A stretch of DNA of 64,000 bases from Anabaena sp. UHCC 0187 (GCF_009712035.1 NZ_VILB01000001.1:62001-126000), one strand, 5' to 3'; numbered from the stretch's first letter, positions 1-8,966 are shown. The notes: generated by a model not told the origin, from the sequence alone. Numbers and translations are program-made.

Positions 1-215
1 CCTTTAAAATCGCAACAAATTACCCGAAAATGTTGAGATAATGGTTCAATACTATGCCGCCAATTATAACTCCAACTACCTAAACCATGTAATAAAATTA
101 GCGGTTTACCTTGACCTTTTTCCCCATAGGCTATGTGAATTGGATAACCTTGAGAATCATGAATAACTAGATTTTGCCGCCCTTGAGGAAAATTATCTTG
201 CCACCAATCTTTCAT
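1..215 (-). CDS. Alpha/beta hydrolase, N-terminal part (runs off the left edge)
   Basis: Reading leftwards from the ATG at 215, 71 codons are open to the window edge. The product begins MKDWWQDNFPQGRQ and has LLHGLGSWSYNW with HGLG at residues 43-46, the oxyanion-hole signature of alpha/beta-hydrolase-fold enzymes. It is followed by the strand RVICCDFKG. The nucleophile elbow and catalytic His lie outside the window, so substrate cannot be assigned. The start lies 19 bases behind the stop of the upstream DUF4112 gene on the same strand, so the two are probably co-transcribed. The fold call is fairly secure; the enzymatic role is unknown. Confidence 0.75.
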   Translation of the reverse strand, partial: MKDWWQDNFPQGRQNLVIHDSQGYPIHIAYGEKGQGKPLILLHGLGSWSYNWRHSIEPLSQHFRVICCDFK

Positions 216-234
216 AATTTTATAGATAAATAAT

Positions 235-738
235 TTAACTGCCAGTGAAAACTTGCCATAAGATTCTGAGTAATATCACAGGAATGGATATTAGGACAAT
301 AGCTAGGAGAAATAAGCCCACACCAAAAATAAAGATAAATGATTGATCTGCTTTTTTATTGTGGTGCGGAGATTTTAAAGATTCTTCCAATAAAATGATA
401 TTGTAATTATTGGCTTTCCAAGCAAAATCAAACAAGTCTCCTAGCATGGGAATAGCCCCAACTAAGCAATCTACAATCACATTCATCACCATGCGTCCTA
501 ATGTGGCTCTAGATACGCCAATTTGTGCGGCTTCCATGATAATATAAAATGAAAATATTAGTCCTAAAGCATCACCACCTATGGGTAATAATCCCATAAT
601 TGGATCTAAACCAATTCCCACTTGTGTTCCAGGAATAGTAACTATATTATCTAATAGTCCACTAAGTTGACGTAAACGCTTTAATCTAGGTGCATAACCA
701 TCAGGTGTAATTGCAAACTGTTCAGAAGAATTAGGCAT
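235..738 (-). CDS. DUF4112 domain membrane protein
   Basis: A 167-residue protein matching the DUF4112 family pattern: a basic stretch (RLKRLRQLSGLLD), then PGTQVGIGLDPIMGLLPIGGD, a hydrophobic segment around residues 60-78, and AIPMLGDLFDFAWKAN. A second hydrophobic segment (about 138-162) near the C terminus looks like a transmembrane helix. No catalytic motif is apparent and the family has no established function. It precedes the hydrolase gene by 19 bases and probably forms a two-gene unit with it. Confidence 0.8.
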   Translation of the reverse strand: MPNSSEQFAITPDGYAPRLKRLRQLSGLLDNIVTIPGTQVGIGLDPIMGLLPIGGDALGLIFSFYIIMEAAQIGVSRATLGRMVMNVIVDCLVGAIPMLGDLFDFAWKANNYNIILLEESLKSPHHNKKADQSFIFIFGVGLFLLAIVLISIPVILLRILWQVFTGS

Positions 739-892
739 TATTAACGATTTCCAATTGCTTGATGATCAACTTTCTTATTATCTCATTTCTCTAACTCAAA
801 TTTTTTCATATTTATCTGGTAAATTTGTAGCTAGATTAACCGTTGCTTAACTACAGTCAAAAATCCGATTTTTAATTCTTAATTTTGAATTT

Positions 893-1762
893 TTAATTGT
901 TTATGTCTTCACCGACAGTTACATTTAATTGGTGTCCAACTAGCAGAACAAAAGCACTCATCCATAACCATAACATTAAAACAATCACAGCCCCCACTGC
1001 ACCATATACTTTATTATAATTGCCGAAATTGCTCACGTAAAGCCGAAATAATGCCGAAACAATTGCCCAAAAAATGGCTGCTAAAATTGCCCCTGGGATA
1101 AGTGGTGTATTCGCTTTCCATTTGCTTGGTCCATAGCGATAGACAAAAGCAAAAGCGGTGGCAACTGTACATAATGCTAAAGGCCAACGTAAAAATTGCC
1201 AAATATGCAATAGAAAGACTAAATAAGAATTACTGCCGACGACAATTCCCAAGAGTAAATCACTGATAAATACCAAAAAAGAAGCAACTACTAATAATAA
1301 TATAGTGCCGATAGTTAAGCCCAGAGATATCAATTTTGAGTGCCAAAAAGGGCGCATTTTTTTGGGGTGAATTTTCTCAATTCTATCTAAGGCTGTCATA
1401 GCTGTATTAATCGCCCCGGAAGCAGTCCAAAGGGCAAGGACAAAACTCAAAGAGAATAAACTACTATTTTTAGAGTTGGCAATTTCATCAGTAGCAAAAT
1501 CACGGATTAATATCCAAGCATCTTGGGGGACAATTTTACTCAGTTCTGTTACTAGTTGAATAAATGTATTTCGTAAAGATGCTGCAAATAAGCCAATTGC
1601 TGTTAGCAAAGCCAGAATTGCCGGAAATAATGATAACATGGCATTAAAGGCTATTTCAGCAGCTAATCCTAACAGTCTTGTCTCAATTGTCTTCGCAAAA
1701 GTTTTTTTCAATATGCGCCATGTCAGGTGACGAAAAAAGCGAAAAAAACGAGGCTGAAGCAT
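893..1762 (-). CDS. YihY/virulence factor BrkB family inner-membrane protein
   Basis: A 289-residue polytopic protein with about six hydrophobic segments. The N-terminal region has AAEIAFNAMLSLFPAILALLTAIG, the typical YihY/BrkB (formerly mis-called RNase BN) signature, and the C-terminal part has YGAVGAVIVLMLWLWMSAFVLLVG followed by a short polar tail. Length is normal for the family. The family is thought to include transporters or membrane-integrity factors, but no substrate is established. It starts at ATG 1762. The 130 bases beyond its stop contain only AT-rich sequence. Confidence 0.88.
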   Translation of the reverse strand: MLQPRFFRFFRHLTWRILKKTFAKTIETRLLGLAAEIAFNAMLSLFPAILALLTAIGLFAASLRNTFIQLVTELSKIVPQDAWILIRDFATDEIANSKNSSLFSLSFVLALWTASGAINTAMTALDRIEKIHPKKMRPFWHSKLISLGLTIGTILLLVVASFLVFISDLLLGIVVGSNSYLVFLLHIWQFLRWPLALCTVATAFAFVYRYGPSKWKANTPLIPGAILAAIFWAIVSALFRLYVSNFGNYNKVYGAVGAVIVLMLWLWMSAFVLLVGHQLNVTVGEDINN

Positions 1763-1834
1763 GATTTTCAGTACCCCAATTTTAATAAAAGAACCTGATA
1801 AAATTAATTGAAATTCAATATATCTTGAAAATAC

Positions 1835-3595
1835 TTAGGGTGACTCTGGCAGGGTTTCTAGAGGTGACTTTTTCACTGATTTTAATGTGAGTTTAAGTTT
1901 TGCATTTGCTTTAGTTTCTGTTCCTATTTGGGTGTTTATTCTATCTTCACCAATTTGCCATTTTAATTGTAAGTATTTTGTCATGGCTTGAAATCGCTGC
2001 TGAATAATCACTGCTGGTTCGGTTGCTTCTTTGTTAACTATCACTTCCAGATTTAAATTAGGATATTCCTGTAAAATTTGTCCAGCCTGGTCTAAAATCT
2101 TAGTATTAATTGGCGTTACTAATGATTTATTTCTTTCAAAAGAGATAATTCCTAAATCAGTGCTTATTCTTTGCATAGAAACTTTAGCAGACTGATAATC
2201 AAGCTTACTTCTAATATTGTCTGCCACAAGAATTTGAGCATCTCTATCAATATTTCTTGGACTCAGATAAATTAACCGAATTCTTAATGGTTGGAGGGGA
2301 CTGGTAATTAACTCATAATCAATTAATTTCGCTGGCTGGGGCAGTTGGATATTACCCAAAGAAGATTCAACTTCTTGAGAAAAATTTGCTTGGGACTGAG
2401 CAATATTAATCACAGGTTCAACGGGCTTTTTCTCGGCTAATTTCCGTAAAAGTTCGTTTGATGCCGTGGGAATTTCAACTAACTTAAAACCTAATAATTC
2501 TGGTGATTTATGCAAACGTTCTGCTAACATTTGAATATAACTTTTTTGTTCTTCTTGTGTATATTCTTTACTACTAAATATCTGAAGTTGAACTGTCAAT
2601 TTATTCTTTTGCTGTAAAGTAGAAATATTACTGATATAAGAACGTTGTTCACCATTGGGAAAAGTTGCAAAGTTTTTCTGCCATATTTCTGTTGCTGCTC
2701 CCCGAATTGTATTTTCCTGTTGTTGTAAAGCAATTTCTCGCCTGAGTTGGTTGAGAGATTGATTGAGAGGAAAACTAATGATGCCAATGGTAGTAAAAAT
2801 TAATAAAAATCTGCCTGGTAAACTGCCAATCTTTTTGATCTTATTGTATGCAGGTAATTTCTCTAAAATATTCTGCATCCACAAACTTTCTTTATCTGTT
2901 GCCCGCCATTCCTTAACTTTTGCTTTGACATAATTATTATCAATATCTAAACTCAAAAATACCAGCATAGAGGTAAAAGTAATTGCTACTAAGTTGGTAA
3001 AGAATAGTAATCCCCCACCACTAGCTACCTGTAGCCCTTTCACGGAATCTAGGCTAATTGCTATACCAATACCATAACCAACTACACATAAGGGTGGCAT
3101 TAAAGCTACGGCAATAGCTACACCAGGAATTGAAGTTGCTACCCCTCTTGGTTCTTTACAAATTGCCACTGAACCCACAGCACCGGAAAATAAAGCAACT
3201 ACCAAATCTAAAATATTGGGACGAATTCTAGCGGCAATTTCGCTAGTCATTTCTTTAAATGGTAATAAGGAGACAAGTAATACAGCAAAGGAAATAGCTA
3301 CAATACAACTCAAAACCAGATTGACAAGCGCCCGCATAGCTAAGATCACATCACCGGTAGCTAATGCTAGTCCATTGGCCAGAATACCTCCCATTAATGG
3401 AGAAATTAACATTGCCCCAATAATTACCGCTGGACTGTTTAACACCAATCCCAGGGTAGCAATACCGGCTGCAAACAAAACCTGAATCCAATAACTGACA
3501 TCTTCCAGGGTTACGGATCTACATATATCCAGGTATACTTGTTCTTTACGAGCTTGACTAATCCCCAAGTTGTTTGCAAACTTATCTCGAAACAT
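1835..3595 (-). CDS. DUF389 domain membrane protein with long C-terminal extension
   Basis: The first ~275 residues carry the DUF389 (TIGR00341-type) membrane domain. It includes PAVIIGAMLISPLMGGILANGLALATGD, several transmembrane segments, and the motif PGVAIAVALMPPLCVVGYG. After a last hydrophobic segment near residues 263-280 comes a soluble region of ~300 residues, probably extracytoplasmic. Near its end, ILDQAGQILQEYPNLNLEVI and the following ~40 residues resemble an OmpA-type peptidoglycan-associated fold (inference from pattern only). The total of 586 residues is long compared with minimal DUF389 proteins. The start ATG at 3595 is 122 bases from the divergent gene at 3718. Confidence 0.85.
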   Translation of the reverse strand: MFRDKFANNLGISQARKEQVYLDICRSVTLEDVSYWIQVLFAAGIATLGLVLNSPAVIIGAMLISPLMGGILANGLALATGDVILAMRALVNLVLSCIVAISFAVLLVSLLPFKEMTSEIAARIRPNILDLVVALFSGAVGSVAICKEPRGVATSIPGVAIAVALMPPLCVVGYGIGIAISLDSVKGLQVASGGGLLFFTNLVAITFTSMLVFLSLDIDNNYVKAKVKEWRATDKESLWMQNILEKLPAYNKIKKIGSLPGRFLLIFTTIGIISFPLNQSLNQLRREIALQQQENTIRGAATEIWQKNFATFPNGEQRSYISNISTLQQKNKLTVQLQIFSSKEYTQEEQKSYIQMLAERLHKSPELLGFKLVEIPTASNELLRKLAEKKPVEPVINIAQSQANFSQEVESSLGNIQLPQPAKLIDYELITSPLQPLRIRLIYLSPRNIDRDAQILVADNIRSKLDYQSAKVSMQRISTDLGIISFERNKSLVTPINTKILDQAGQILQEYPNLNLEVIVNKEATEPAVIIQQRFQAMTKYLQLKWQIGEDRINTQIGTETKANAKLKLTLKSVKKSPLETLPESP

Positions 3596-3717
3596 ATTTA
3601 TTTAAGTGCTGACTAGATTCAGTTATCAGTGAAAATGAAAATTGATAATTTTTTCTCTAGTTTACTACCTTATTCGTTTTACCAAAAAGGTTAACCTAGC
3701 TACTACAAAAACCTTCT

Positions 3718-4179
3718 ATGACTCAAGACCTAACACAAAAATGGTTAACTGAAATTCAGTCTCTGACGCAACAGATGACGCAATTTCAGCGGGAACGAGA
3801 TGAAGCTTGGGAAAGTTCACAAAAATGGCGACAACTTTATAACACCGAAGCAGAACAACGGCGTGCAGATGCAAAAATGCACCAAGAAGCCATAGTATCT
3901 GTCAAAGCTGAAGTAAAAAAGTTTTCAGGTATCAATTCTGAAGCAGGTGCTGACAACACTATAGCTATTCAGCAACAAATTGCCCAATTTAATTCTATAG
4001 AAGAGCTACAAACCCAATTATTAGAGGTTATTCAAGAACGTGATTGTCTATTACAAGCTTTGAAACTTGAACAAGAAAACCACGCTCAAACTCGGAAAAG
4101 TCTAACTACGGCTTTAGGTGATGCCATTGATAGTTTAGCTAAAGCCCGTTCTGAAGGAGAGGGAACAGGTAACAGGTAA
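3718..4179 (+). CDS. Conserved hypothetical coiled-coil protein
   Basis: A 153-residue, Gln/Glu/Lys-rich soluble protein (WLTEIQSLTQQMTQFQRERDEAWES, then a QQQIAQFNSIEELQTQLLEV block) predicted to be almost entirely helical with coiled-coil heptads. No signal peptide, membrane segment or catalytic motif is visible. It resembles short coiled-coil proteins common in filamentous cyanobacteria, but I do not recognise a named family. The stop codon lies inside the start of a G-rich tandem repeat, so the last few residues (EGEGTGNR) may be repeat-derived. Confidence 0.7.
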   Translation: MTQDLTQKWLTEIQSLTQQMTQFQRERDEAWESSQKWRQLYNTEAEQRRADAKMHQEAIVSVKAEVKKFSGINSEAGADNTIAIQQQIAQFNSIEELQTQLLEVIQERDCLLQALKLEQENHAQTRKSLTTALGDAIDSLAKARSEGEGTGNR

Positions 4180-4235
4180 GAGGCAGGGGGCAGGGAATAG
4201 GTAAGAGGCAGGGGGCAGGGGGCAGGGGGCAGGGA
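4171..4235. repeat. G-rich short tandem repeat (GGGGGCA units)
   Basis: About eight imperfect copies of a GGCAGGG/GGGGGCA heptad, broken by AATAGGTAAGA spacers. It starts inside the 3' end of the preceding coding sequence. This is a typical Nostocales short tandemly repeated sequence. Consecutive G5 runs could form G-quadruplex structure in single-stranded DNA or RNA. Confidence 0.85.
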
Positions 4236-4248
4236 GAAGATGTTTCTC

Positions 4249-4290
4249 AATTACCAATTACCAATTACCAATTACCAATTACCCATTACC
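4249..4290. repeat. ATTACCA heptanucleotide tandem repeat
   Basis: Six successive 7-base units (ATTACCA with one ATTACCC variant) immediately before the threonine synthase stop. The same unit recurs at 8948-8966, inside menD at 14031-14066, and before queA near 49040-49052. Confidence 0.9.
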
Positions 4291-4293
4291 TAT

Positions 4294-5385
4294 TTAAAAT
4301 CCCATTGCTTCAGCTACAGCTTTAATATCTGCGGGAATGCCCTGTTTAAATTGGGCATGACTGTGTTTAATGGCTGTATCTGGGTCTTTTAAACCATTAC
4401 CAGTGAGAACACAGACTACCGTTGCCCCAGTGGGAACTTCGTCTTTTACCTGTAACAATCCTGCCACAGAAGCCGCACTAGCAGGTTCACAGAAAATCCC
4501 TTCCGATGATGCTAATAGACGGTAAGCGTCGAGAATTTCCTCGTCAGTGACAGCCCGGAAACTGCCTTGGCTGGCTGTTTGGGCTGCTATAGCTTTATCC
4601 CAACTGGCTGGATTACCAATTCTAATGGCTGTGGCTAGGGTTTCAGGATGTGCCACTGGTTGACCATTTACTAAAGGTGCAGCGCCAGCGGCTTGAAAAC
4701 CCATCATTTTCGGTAGGCGATCGCATTTACCATCTTGATGATATTGACAAAAACCCATCCAATATGCTGTGATATTGCCCGCATTTCCCACGGGAATACA
4801 CAACCAATCGGGAGCATCACCTAAAGCATCAACAACTTCAAAAGCGCCAGTTTTTTGCCCTTCTAAACGGTAGGGATTGACAGAATTCACCAAAGTGATG
4901 GGATATTGATCTGCCATTTCCCGGACAATTTCCAGGGCGCGGTCAAAATTGCCTTTAATTGCCAAGACTTCAGCCCCATAAAGTAACGCTTGGGCTAACT
5001 TACCCAAAGCCACATAGCCATCAGGAATCAGCACAAAGGGTTTCATTCCCCCACGTCTAGCATAGGCAGCAGCGGCGGCGGAAGTGTTCCCAGTGCTGGC
5101 ACAAATCACAGCCTTAGCACCTGCTTCTGCTGCTTTAGAAATTGCCATGGTCATCCCCCGGTCTTTGAAGCTACCAGTGGGGTTCAGACCATCATATTTG
5201 ACATACACCTTGACCTGTCTGCCAATACGCTCGGCGATCGCTGGCACGGGAATCAAAGGTGTGTTACCTTCCAACAGTGTCACCACGGGGGTTTTGGCGC
5301 TGACAGGCAAGTATTGACGATAGGCTTCTATCAGCCCTGGCCAGGGTTGGCAATGAGATTTAGCAGCAGACAGGCTCAAAGTCAC
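4294..5385 (-). CDS. thrC: Threonine synthase
   Basis: Converts O-phosphohomoserine to threonine with pyridoxal phosphate (fold type II). The PLP-lysine motif [15 protein letters not shown] is present, followed by the phosphate-binding [14 protein letters not shown] and the C-terminal [13 protein letters not shown]. The reading frame is open to a GTG at 5508, but homologues as I know them begin MTLS...[15 protein letters not shown] at 5385 gives exactly that start ([17 protein letters not shown]) and 363 residues, so I place the start there; the extra 41 residues upstream remain possible. It is a single gene, divergent from the small gene at 5617. Confidence 0.9.
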   Translation of the reverse strand: MTLSLSAAKSHCQPWPGLIEAYRQYLPVSAKTPVVTLLEGNTPLIPVPAIAERIGRQVKVYVKYDGLNPTGSFKDRGMTMAISKAAEAGAKAVICASTGNTSAAAAAYARRGGMKPFVLIPDGYVALGKLAQALLYGAEVLAIKGNFDRALEIVREMADQYPITLVNSVNPYRLEGQKTGAFEVVDALGDAPDWLCIPVGNAGNITAYWMGFCQYHQDGKCDRLPKMMGFQAAGAAPLVNGQPVAHPETLATAIRIGNPASWDKAIAAQTASQGSFRAVTDEEILDAYRLLASSEGIFCEPASAASVAGLLQVKDEVPTGATVVCVLTGNGLKDPDTAIKHSHAQFKQGIPADIKAVAEAMGF

Positions 5386-5584
5386 GGGATTTTTAAATTT
5401 CTTAATTAAGGATTTGGAATTGGGAATGCTTTCGGTATAAGTATCCCACTTTTCAAGTCTATATGTTAGTTGTGGAACAGCGTCATAATGATCGGAGTCC
5501 CTTATCACTACATTTGTAACCTATTAGAGTATATGATGAAAACTATACAATATTTTAACAAAGCTTAAGATTAGTATATTATAG

Positions 5585-5590
5585 TATAAT
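5585..5590 (+). promoter_or_regulatory. Probable -10 box for the small gene at 5617
   Basis: A perfect TATAAT sits 26 bases before the ATG at 5617 in an AT-rich divergent intergenic region. No convincing -35 hexamer lies 16-18 bases upstream, so it may need an activator. It is a consensus match only. Confidence 0.4.
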
Positions 5591-5616
5591 CTCTAATGGT
5601 GTGAGCTAAGTTTGTA

Positions 5617-5820
5617 ATGCCAACAACTATGTCTACTATGTCATCCAGTGTTTCCGAATGCGAATCCCACGCTAACTTAGTCAAGAAGTTAACAAGGGCC
5701 TACTATCGAGACGATCAGCAAGCGAAGTTCATAGACTTGCAAGCAGAGGTAGATTCCCTTTTAGAGCAATTGCAAAATCTCAAAAGCGAACGAGTGGAAG
5801 CTCCTAGCGACGAAGAATAA
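5617..5820 (+). CDS. Small conserved cyanobacterial protein, unknown function
   Basis: A 67-residue acidic protein (SECESHANLVKKLTRAYYRDDQQ, then a leucine-rich heptad QAEVDSLLEQLQNLKSE) predicted to be helical with a short coiled coil at residues ~37-57. There is no membrane segment. The second ATG (5629, MSTMSSS) is an alternative start. It is transcribed divergently from thrC and ends 16 bases from the convergent gene at 5837. I recognise the pattern as conserved in filamentous cyanobacteria but know no function. Confidence 0.7.
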   Translation: MPTTMSTMSSSVSECESHANLVKKLTRAYYRDDQQAKFIDLQAEVDSLLEQLQNLKSERVEAPSDEE

Positions 5821-5836
5821 ATTACCTATCGGGTAA

Positions 5837-8251
5837 CTATTCAAATCCCTGATTAGTTTGTGACCAACGTTGCAGACTATAGCCCTGTTTCTTTTCTACC
5901 AGTAACGCTAGAGATTGGTCATCAGTAAGTTGAGCGATCGCTATTAGCGTTTGCTGGTTTGCACGGGCAAAATCACTATAAATTACTTTGCTATCCGCCG
6001 ACAAAATCACAGTCCGGGGACGTTTTTCCTGTTCTCCTGGCTTGGAGTTATTACCATCGGACTGATTTAAAGATGCTATAGCTGTAGCAGAAATGGTCAG
6101 GACAATCTCCTGCTGTTGATCATTAGTTAAATCAGCCAACTGAACTGGCCAATCAGCCATTTTTGCTCGCATTTCCTGTAAATCAGGAATAGTATTAGCA
6201 GTAATATCACCTGATTGTTGTAAAGTTCGCCAGATGGTTGGTAGCATTGACTCTACTAATTGGGGTTGTTGTTGATATAAATCTTTGACAGATATCGGTG
6301 AAGGTTCTACCCATTTTAAAGCATCCACAGTTAGGGCTAAAGGTTGAGGTTGGAGAGACTTAACCTGACTTTCAGGAAGACTAGAACCAGCAACTAACAG
6401 GCTTAAACCTTGATCATGAACTTGTACAGCTTTAATAGTAACAGTAGTAACTTCTTGTTCTCCATTAGGTTTCCAGACAATAATTTGCATACTTGGGTCA
6501 GACCTAATACCCAGAATTTTTCGCCAAAATTTTCGAGGTTGATTCTTGAGTTGGTCAAAATTAGTAAATGGATAACGTAACCAACTTGTACCATCTTGAA
6601 ATGCACTAACTTCCACCTGATACCACACTTGATTATTAGTAATTTTCAAATCAGTTTGCAGAGATATTGGCAACCAATCCTGCTCATTAATCTGACTAAT
6701 TTGGTGTACAGTCCCAATAATGCGACTTTTATGATCATTAATTGTGTCATCATCAAGTTTAGTTAAAAGACCTTGAATATAGTTCAATGTTTCCGCGTCA
6801 ATATTTGGTTGTGCTTGCAACCAAGCATTAGTTCTTTCTTCCCCCCGTTGGACTTTAAAAATTAGTGCTACCCAAGCTAAAACCGCCCGACGATTGGGAT
6901 TGAGTCGCAAAGCTACAGCAGCCCGATTCCAAATTCTCCCTTTATCGGTTTGTAGTAAATTAGCAATTTCTTGAGCATAACCAGGTGAAGTTTCAAATAC
7001 CTGTAAAGCCTTTTCCCAACGACCATCAATAATATCTGCTGTCACTTGTTGATTAGGACTTGCCCAATTTTTATCAGCTTGACTTTTCGTTAATTCCGAA
7101 TGTAAACGAATTACATCTATTTGTGCCTGTGCTGCTGCTGAAAAAGGCTGTTTACGCTGTTTTTCCATAGATTTTAACCATGTAAAAGCAGGAGTCCAGA
7201 GTCCATTTCTAGCTAATAATAGAGATTGTTGAAAAGCAAATTCATTAACTGCGGGTTTCTGGAAGTTAATCGCTTCTAAATAAATAGAATTAGTAACTAA
7301 CTGACTAGGTTTGACTTGATAGACTTGCAAATTTGGTTCTATATCCACCGTTTGATCAATAATTAACTCTTTTGTATTATTACCCGTTATCTGTTGCCAT
7401 TTAGGTAATTGCCCGTTACGGGTTTTCCAAAGCAACATCTGTTGTAAACTTTTTAAAGTAGGATTATAATGGACAATTTGACCATAGATAATATTATCTT
7501 TCTCCTTTTTGTGTTCACCCCGCAAATAAAACCAAAATCCTGGGGACAGGTTAGCATCTACAAAAGCTTTCACCTTAGTTAAAGGTAAATATATCGGTGC
7601 TTCCTGATTATCAGATTCAGAAATGGCTGTAACTGAAGGGGACTCTATAAAAGTTTTTGATAGCCCAATAATAGGCAATTTGGTAATTAAATAGTAATAT
7701 TTTTCTGACTGAAATTTATATTCTAAATCTTGGGAAAGTTGATAAATCCTCAGTTCTACCAATTCTTGACAATTAGATTGGCAATTAGTCCGTTTTTGGA
7801 AAATTGGTAATAAAAAAGAATCTTCTGACTTACCATCTAAAGGCATAATTTCGCCAGCTAGGCGTTGTTTTTGCGTTAAACTGAGTTGAATAGCTGGGAA
7901 TGTTTGGGGTATTTCCCGCTTACCTGTAGATATTTTTGCCCATTTTGGTAAATATTCATTCACCCAGCTAATCTGTGCGGGGTTGAAGATAAATAAAACA
8001 CTAATCCAACCAAAACCAATAATTGCACCAGCAATGCTAAACAAGAGACTCAGCGCTAAAGTAGAGGACAACCAACTACGCCATTGAGAACGTTGTGACG
8101 TTTTTTTAACATTCTTCTTTGTGACACCTGGAGAAGCCTGATTCAGCTTAGTATCTTTTGGTCTGCGTTTGCGGGGTTTATTCGTCATCTGACTATCACT
8201 AGCACTGGTAATTTGAGGTTGTTCAAAATCATCAATGATAGATTTTGACAA
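5837..8251 (-). CDS. Large hypothetical protein with one N-terminal membrane anchor
   Basis: Up to 804 residues. The first ~60 residues are polar and strongly basic (KPRKRRPKDTK). A single hydrophobic helix follows around residues 64-88 (LALSLLFSIAGAIIGFGWIS), then ~700 residues of soluble sequence without recognised motifs. By the positive-inside rule the large domain is extracytoplasmic. A middle region rich in NRAAVALRLNPNRRAVLAW-type helices is weakly TPR-like. The longest frame begins at a TTG (8251); an ATG at 8188 (MTNKPRKRRPK) is an equally plausible start. Function unknown. Confidence 0.7.
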   Translation of the reverse strand: MSKSIIDDFEQPQITSASDSQMTNKPRKRRPKDTKLNQASPGVTKKNVKKTSQRSQWRSWLSSTLALSLLFSIAGAIIGFGWISVLFIFNPAQISWVNEYLPKWAKISTGKREIPQTFPAIQLSLTQKQRLAGEIMPLDGKSEDSFLLPIFQKRTNCQSNCQELVELRIYQLSQDLEYKFQSEKYYYLITKLPIIGLSKTFIESPSVTAISESDNQEAPIYLPLTKVKAFVDANLSPGFWFYLRGEHKKEKDNIIYGQIVHYNPTLKSLQQMLLWKTRNGQLPKWQQITGNNTKELIIDQTVDIEPNLQVYQVKPSQLVTNSIYLEAINFQKPAVNEFAFQQSLLLARNGLWTPAFTWLKSMEKQRKQPFSAAAQAQIDVIRLHSELTKSQADKNWASPNQQVTADIIDGRWEKALQVFETSPGYAQEIANLLQTDKGRIWNRAAVALRLNPNRRAVLAWVALIFKVQRGEERTNAWLQAQPNIDAETLNYIQGLLTKLDDDTINDHKSRIIGTVHQISQINEQDWLPISLQTDLKITNNQVWYQVEVSAFQDGTSWLRYPFTNFDQLKNQPRKFWRKILGIRSDPSMQIIVWKPNGEQEVTTVTIKAVQVHDQGLSLLVAGSSLPESQVKSLQPQPLALTVDALKWVEPSPISVKDLYQQQPQLVESMLPTIWRTLQQSGDITANTIPDLQEMRAKMADWPVQLADLTNDQQQEIVLTISATAIASLNQSDGNNSKPGEQEKRPRTVILSADSKVIYSDFARANQQTLIAIAQLTDDQSLALLVEKKQGYSLQRWSQTNQGFE

Positions 8252-8301
8252 ACTTTGTGCAATTTTGCCAGTGTAATCGTGTAAAACTTAAAACTTCGTG
8301 G

Positions 8302-8333
8302 AGATCCCCGATTCTTGAAGAAGTCGGGGATCT
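8302..8333. repeat. Dispersed palindrome, AGATCCCCGA family
   Basis: AGATCCCCGA is paired with TCGGGGATCT around a 12-base centre. Related palindromes occur at 32453-32518 and 50609-50641, always in intergenic DNA, so this is a mobile or structural repeat family rather than a gene-specific site. Confidence 0.75.
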
Positions 8334-8388
8334 TATGATCTTATTGTTGATTAATAATATAGGAATCATAAGTGATATTTGATAGCTT

Positions 8389-8403
8389 GCGTGGCGTAGC
8401 CAT
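8389..8403. repeat. GCGTGGCGTAGCCAT dispersed repeat
   Basis: A 15-base element with an exact second copy at 41032-41046. Both copies are intergenic. Confidence 0.7.
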
Positions 8404-8418
8404 AAAATTTTAAGTATT

Positions 8419-8473
8419 GTAGGTTGGGCAATGCCCACCGTAGGGAGTTTTTGGTGGGCATTGCCCACCCTAC
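8419..8473. repeat. Long palindromic repeat (GGGCAATGCCCACC type)
   Basis: Two 21-base arms (8419-8439 and 8453-8473) are complementary with a single mismatch, and each arm contains its own small palindrome GGGCAATGCCC. A weaker relative lies at 20319-20345. It resembles the REP/MITE-like palindromes abundant between Nostocales genes. Confidence 0.8.
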
Positions 8474-8557
8474 GTATATTTCAAAAATAAAATATTAGTC
8501 CTAGAGAAAATGGGTATAGTTTTTTTTCCTAAATTATCAACAGGGGAAAAATAAGCA

Positions 8558-8588
8558 ATAAAAAAGGTTTGGTTGACAACCAAACCTT
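8558..8588 (-). terminator. Intrinsic terminator (minus strand), 12-bp stem
   Basis: AAGGTTTGGTTG pairs with its exact complement around one unpaired base, followed on the minus strand by TTTTTTATT. It lies ~380 bases beyond the speB stop. Confidence 0.6.
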
Positions 8589-8652
8589 GACTTAAATCCA
8601 GTGCATAACAACATCCCGAATTAATCTAACCTGTATGATCTATTCTTCGCAT
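8558..8652 (-). ncRNA. Candidate small RNA ending in a 12-bp hairpin
   Basis: On the minus strand a TACTAT box (8664-8659) is followed by about 65 bases with no open frame, a perfect 12-bp stem with a single-base loop (8588-8564) and a T-run. Promoter-like box, short body and intrinsic terminator are what a ~95-nt small RNA would look like. There is no good -35 box and I know no matching family, so this is an inference from structure. The alternative is extended 3' UTR of speB. Confidence 0.35.
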
Positions 8653-8709
8653 CTTCCTATAGTATGTATGCAAATTTCCTAAAATCTGATAAGAAATCAT
8701 AATTTATAG

Positions 8710-8740
8710 CCAAAAATAAAGGACGGGTTTGATCCCGTCC
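8710..8740 (-). terminator. Intrinsic terminator (minus strand), GGACGGG stem
   Basis: The GGACGGG / CCCGTCC stem with a six-base loop is followed on the minus strand by TTTATTTTTGG. The same T-rich tail, TTATTTTTGGCT, follows the hairpin at 8841-8862. Confidence 0.6.
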
Positions 8741-8830
8741 GCAATCATAGCTTGAAAGTAGTAGTACACCTTAAAATTTCCAAAAATATTATGAATAGAA
8801 TTCAATAGGTTGTGAGGAGAGGAAATGAAG

Positions 8831-8862
8831 CCAAAAATAACAAGAACGTGATTTAGTTCTTG
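8831..8862 (-). terminator. Probable speB terminator
   Basis: The CAAGAAC / GTTCTTG stem with an eight-base loop is followed on the minus strand by TTATTTTTGG. It is the first hairpin beyond the ureohydrolase stop at 8967. Confidence 0.6.
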
Positions 8863-8966
8863 CTCGTTTTGCCAGCATTATCTATCCATACAATTATTTA
8901 AACCTATCATAGATATATTTTTTCGTCTTGCCAAAATGGCAAATTGTAATGGGTAATTGGTAATTG

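Larger units (their letters stand above)
8252..8966. other. 715-base intergenic region rich in palindromes and minus-strand terminators
   Basis: There is no convincing protein gene here; a 78-codon frame at 8232-8468 is repeat-derived. The left half holds two dispersed palindromic elements. The right half holds three hairpins, each followed by a T-run when read on the minus strand (8831-8862, 8710-8740, 8558-8588). All face the same way as speB. One terminator suffices for speB, so the other two may end short non-coding transcripts. Confidence 0.6.

Noticed and set aside
4171-4290. CRISPR array
   Set aside because: The repeat units are contiguous 7-mers without spacers; this also holds for the arrays at 12888, 30458 and 45889.
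8232-8468. 78-codon minus-strand frame next to the 804-aa gene
   Set aside because: It consists mostly of the AGATCCCCGA and GGGCAATGCCC palindromes, has no homology-like pattern and overlaps the start of the larger gene.
8558-8862. NsiR1-type or Yfr1 small RNA
   Set aside because: CTCTCCTCACAACC near 8811 superficially recalls the Yfr1 unpaired motif, but the flanking stems are absent and there is no repeated NsiR1-like unit near a hetF gene.
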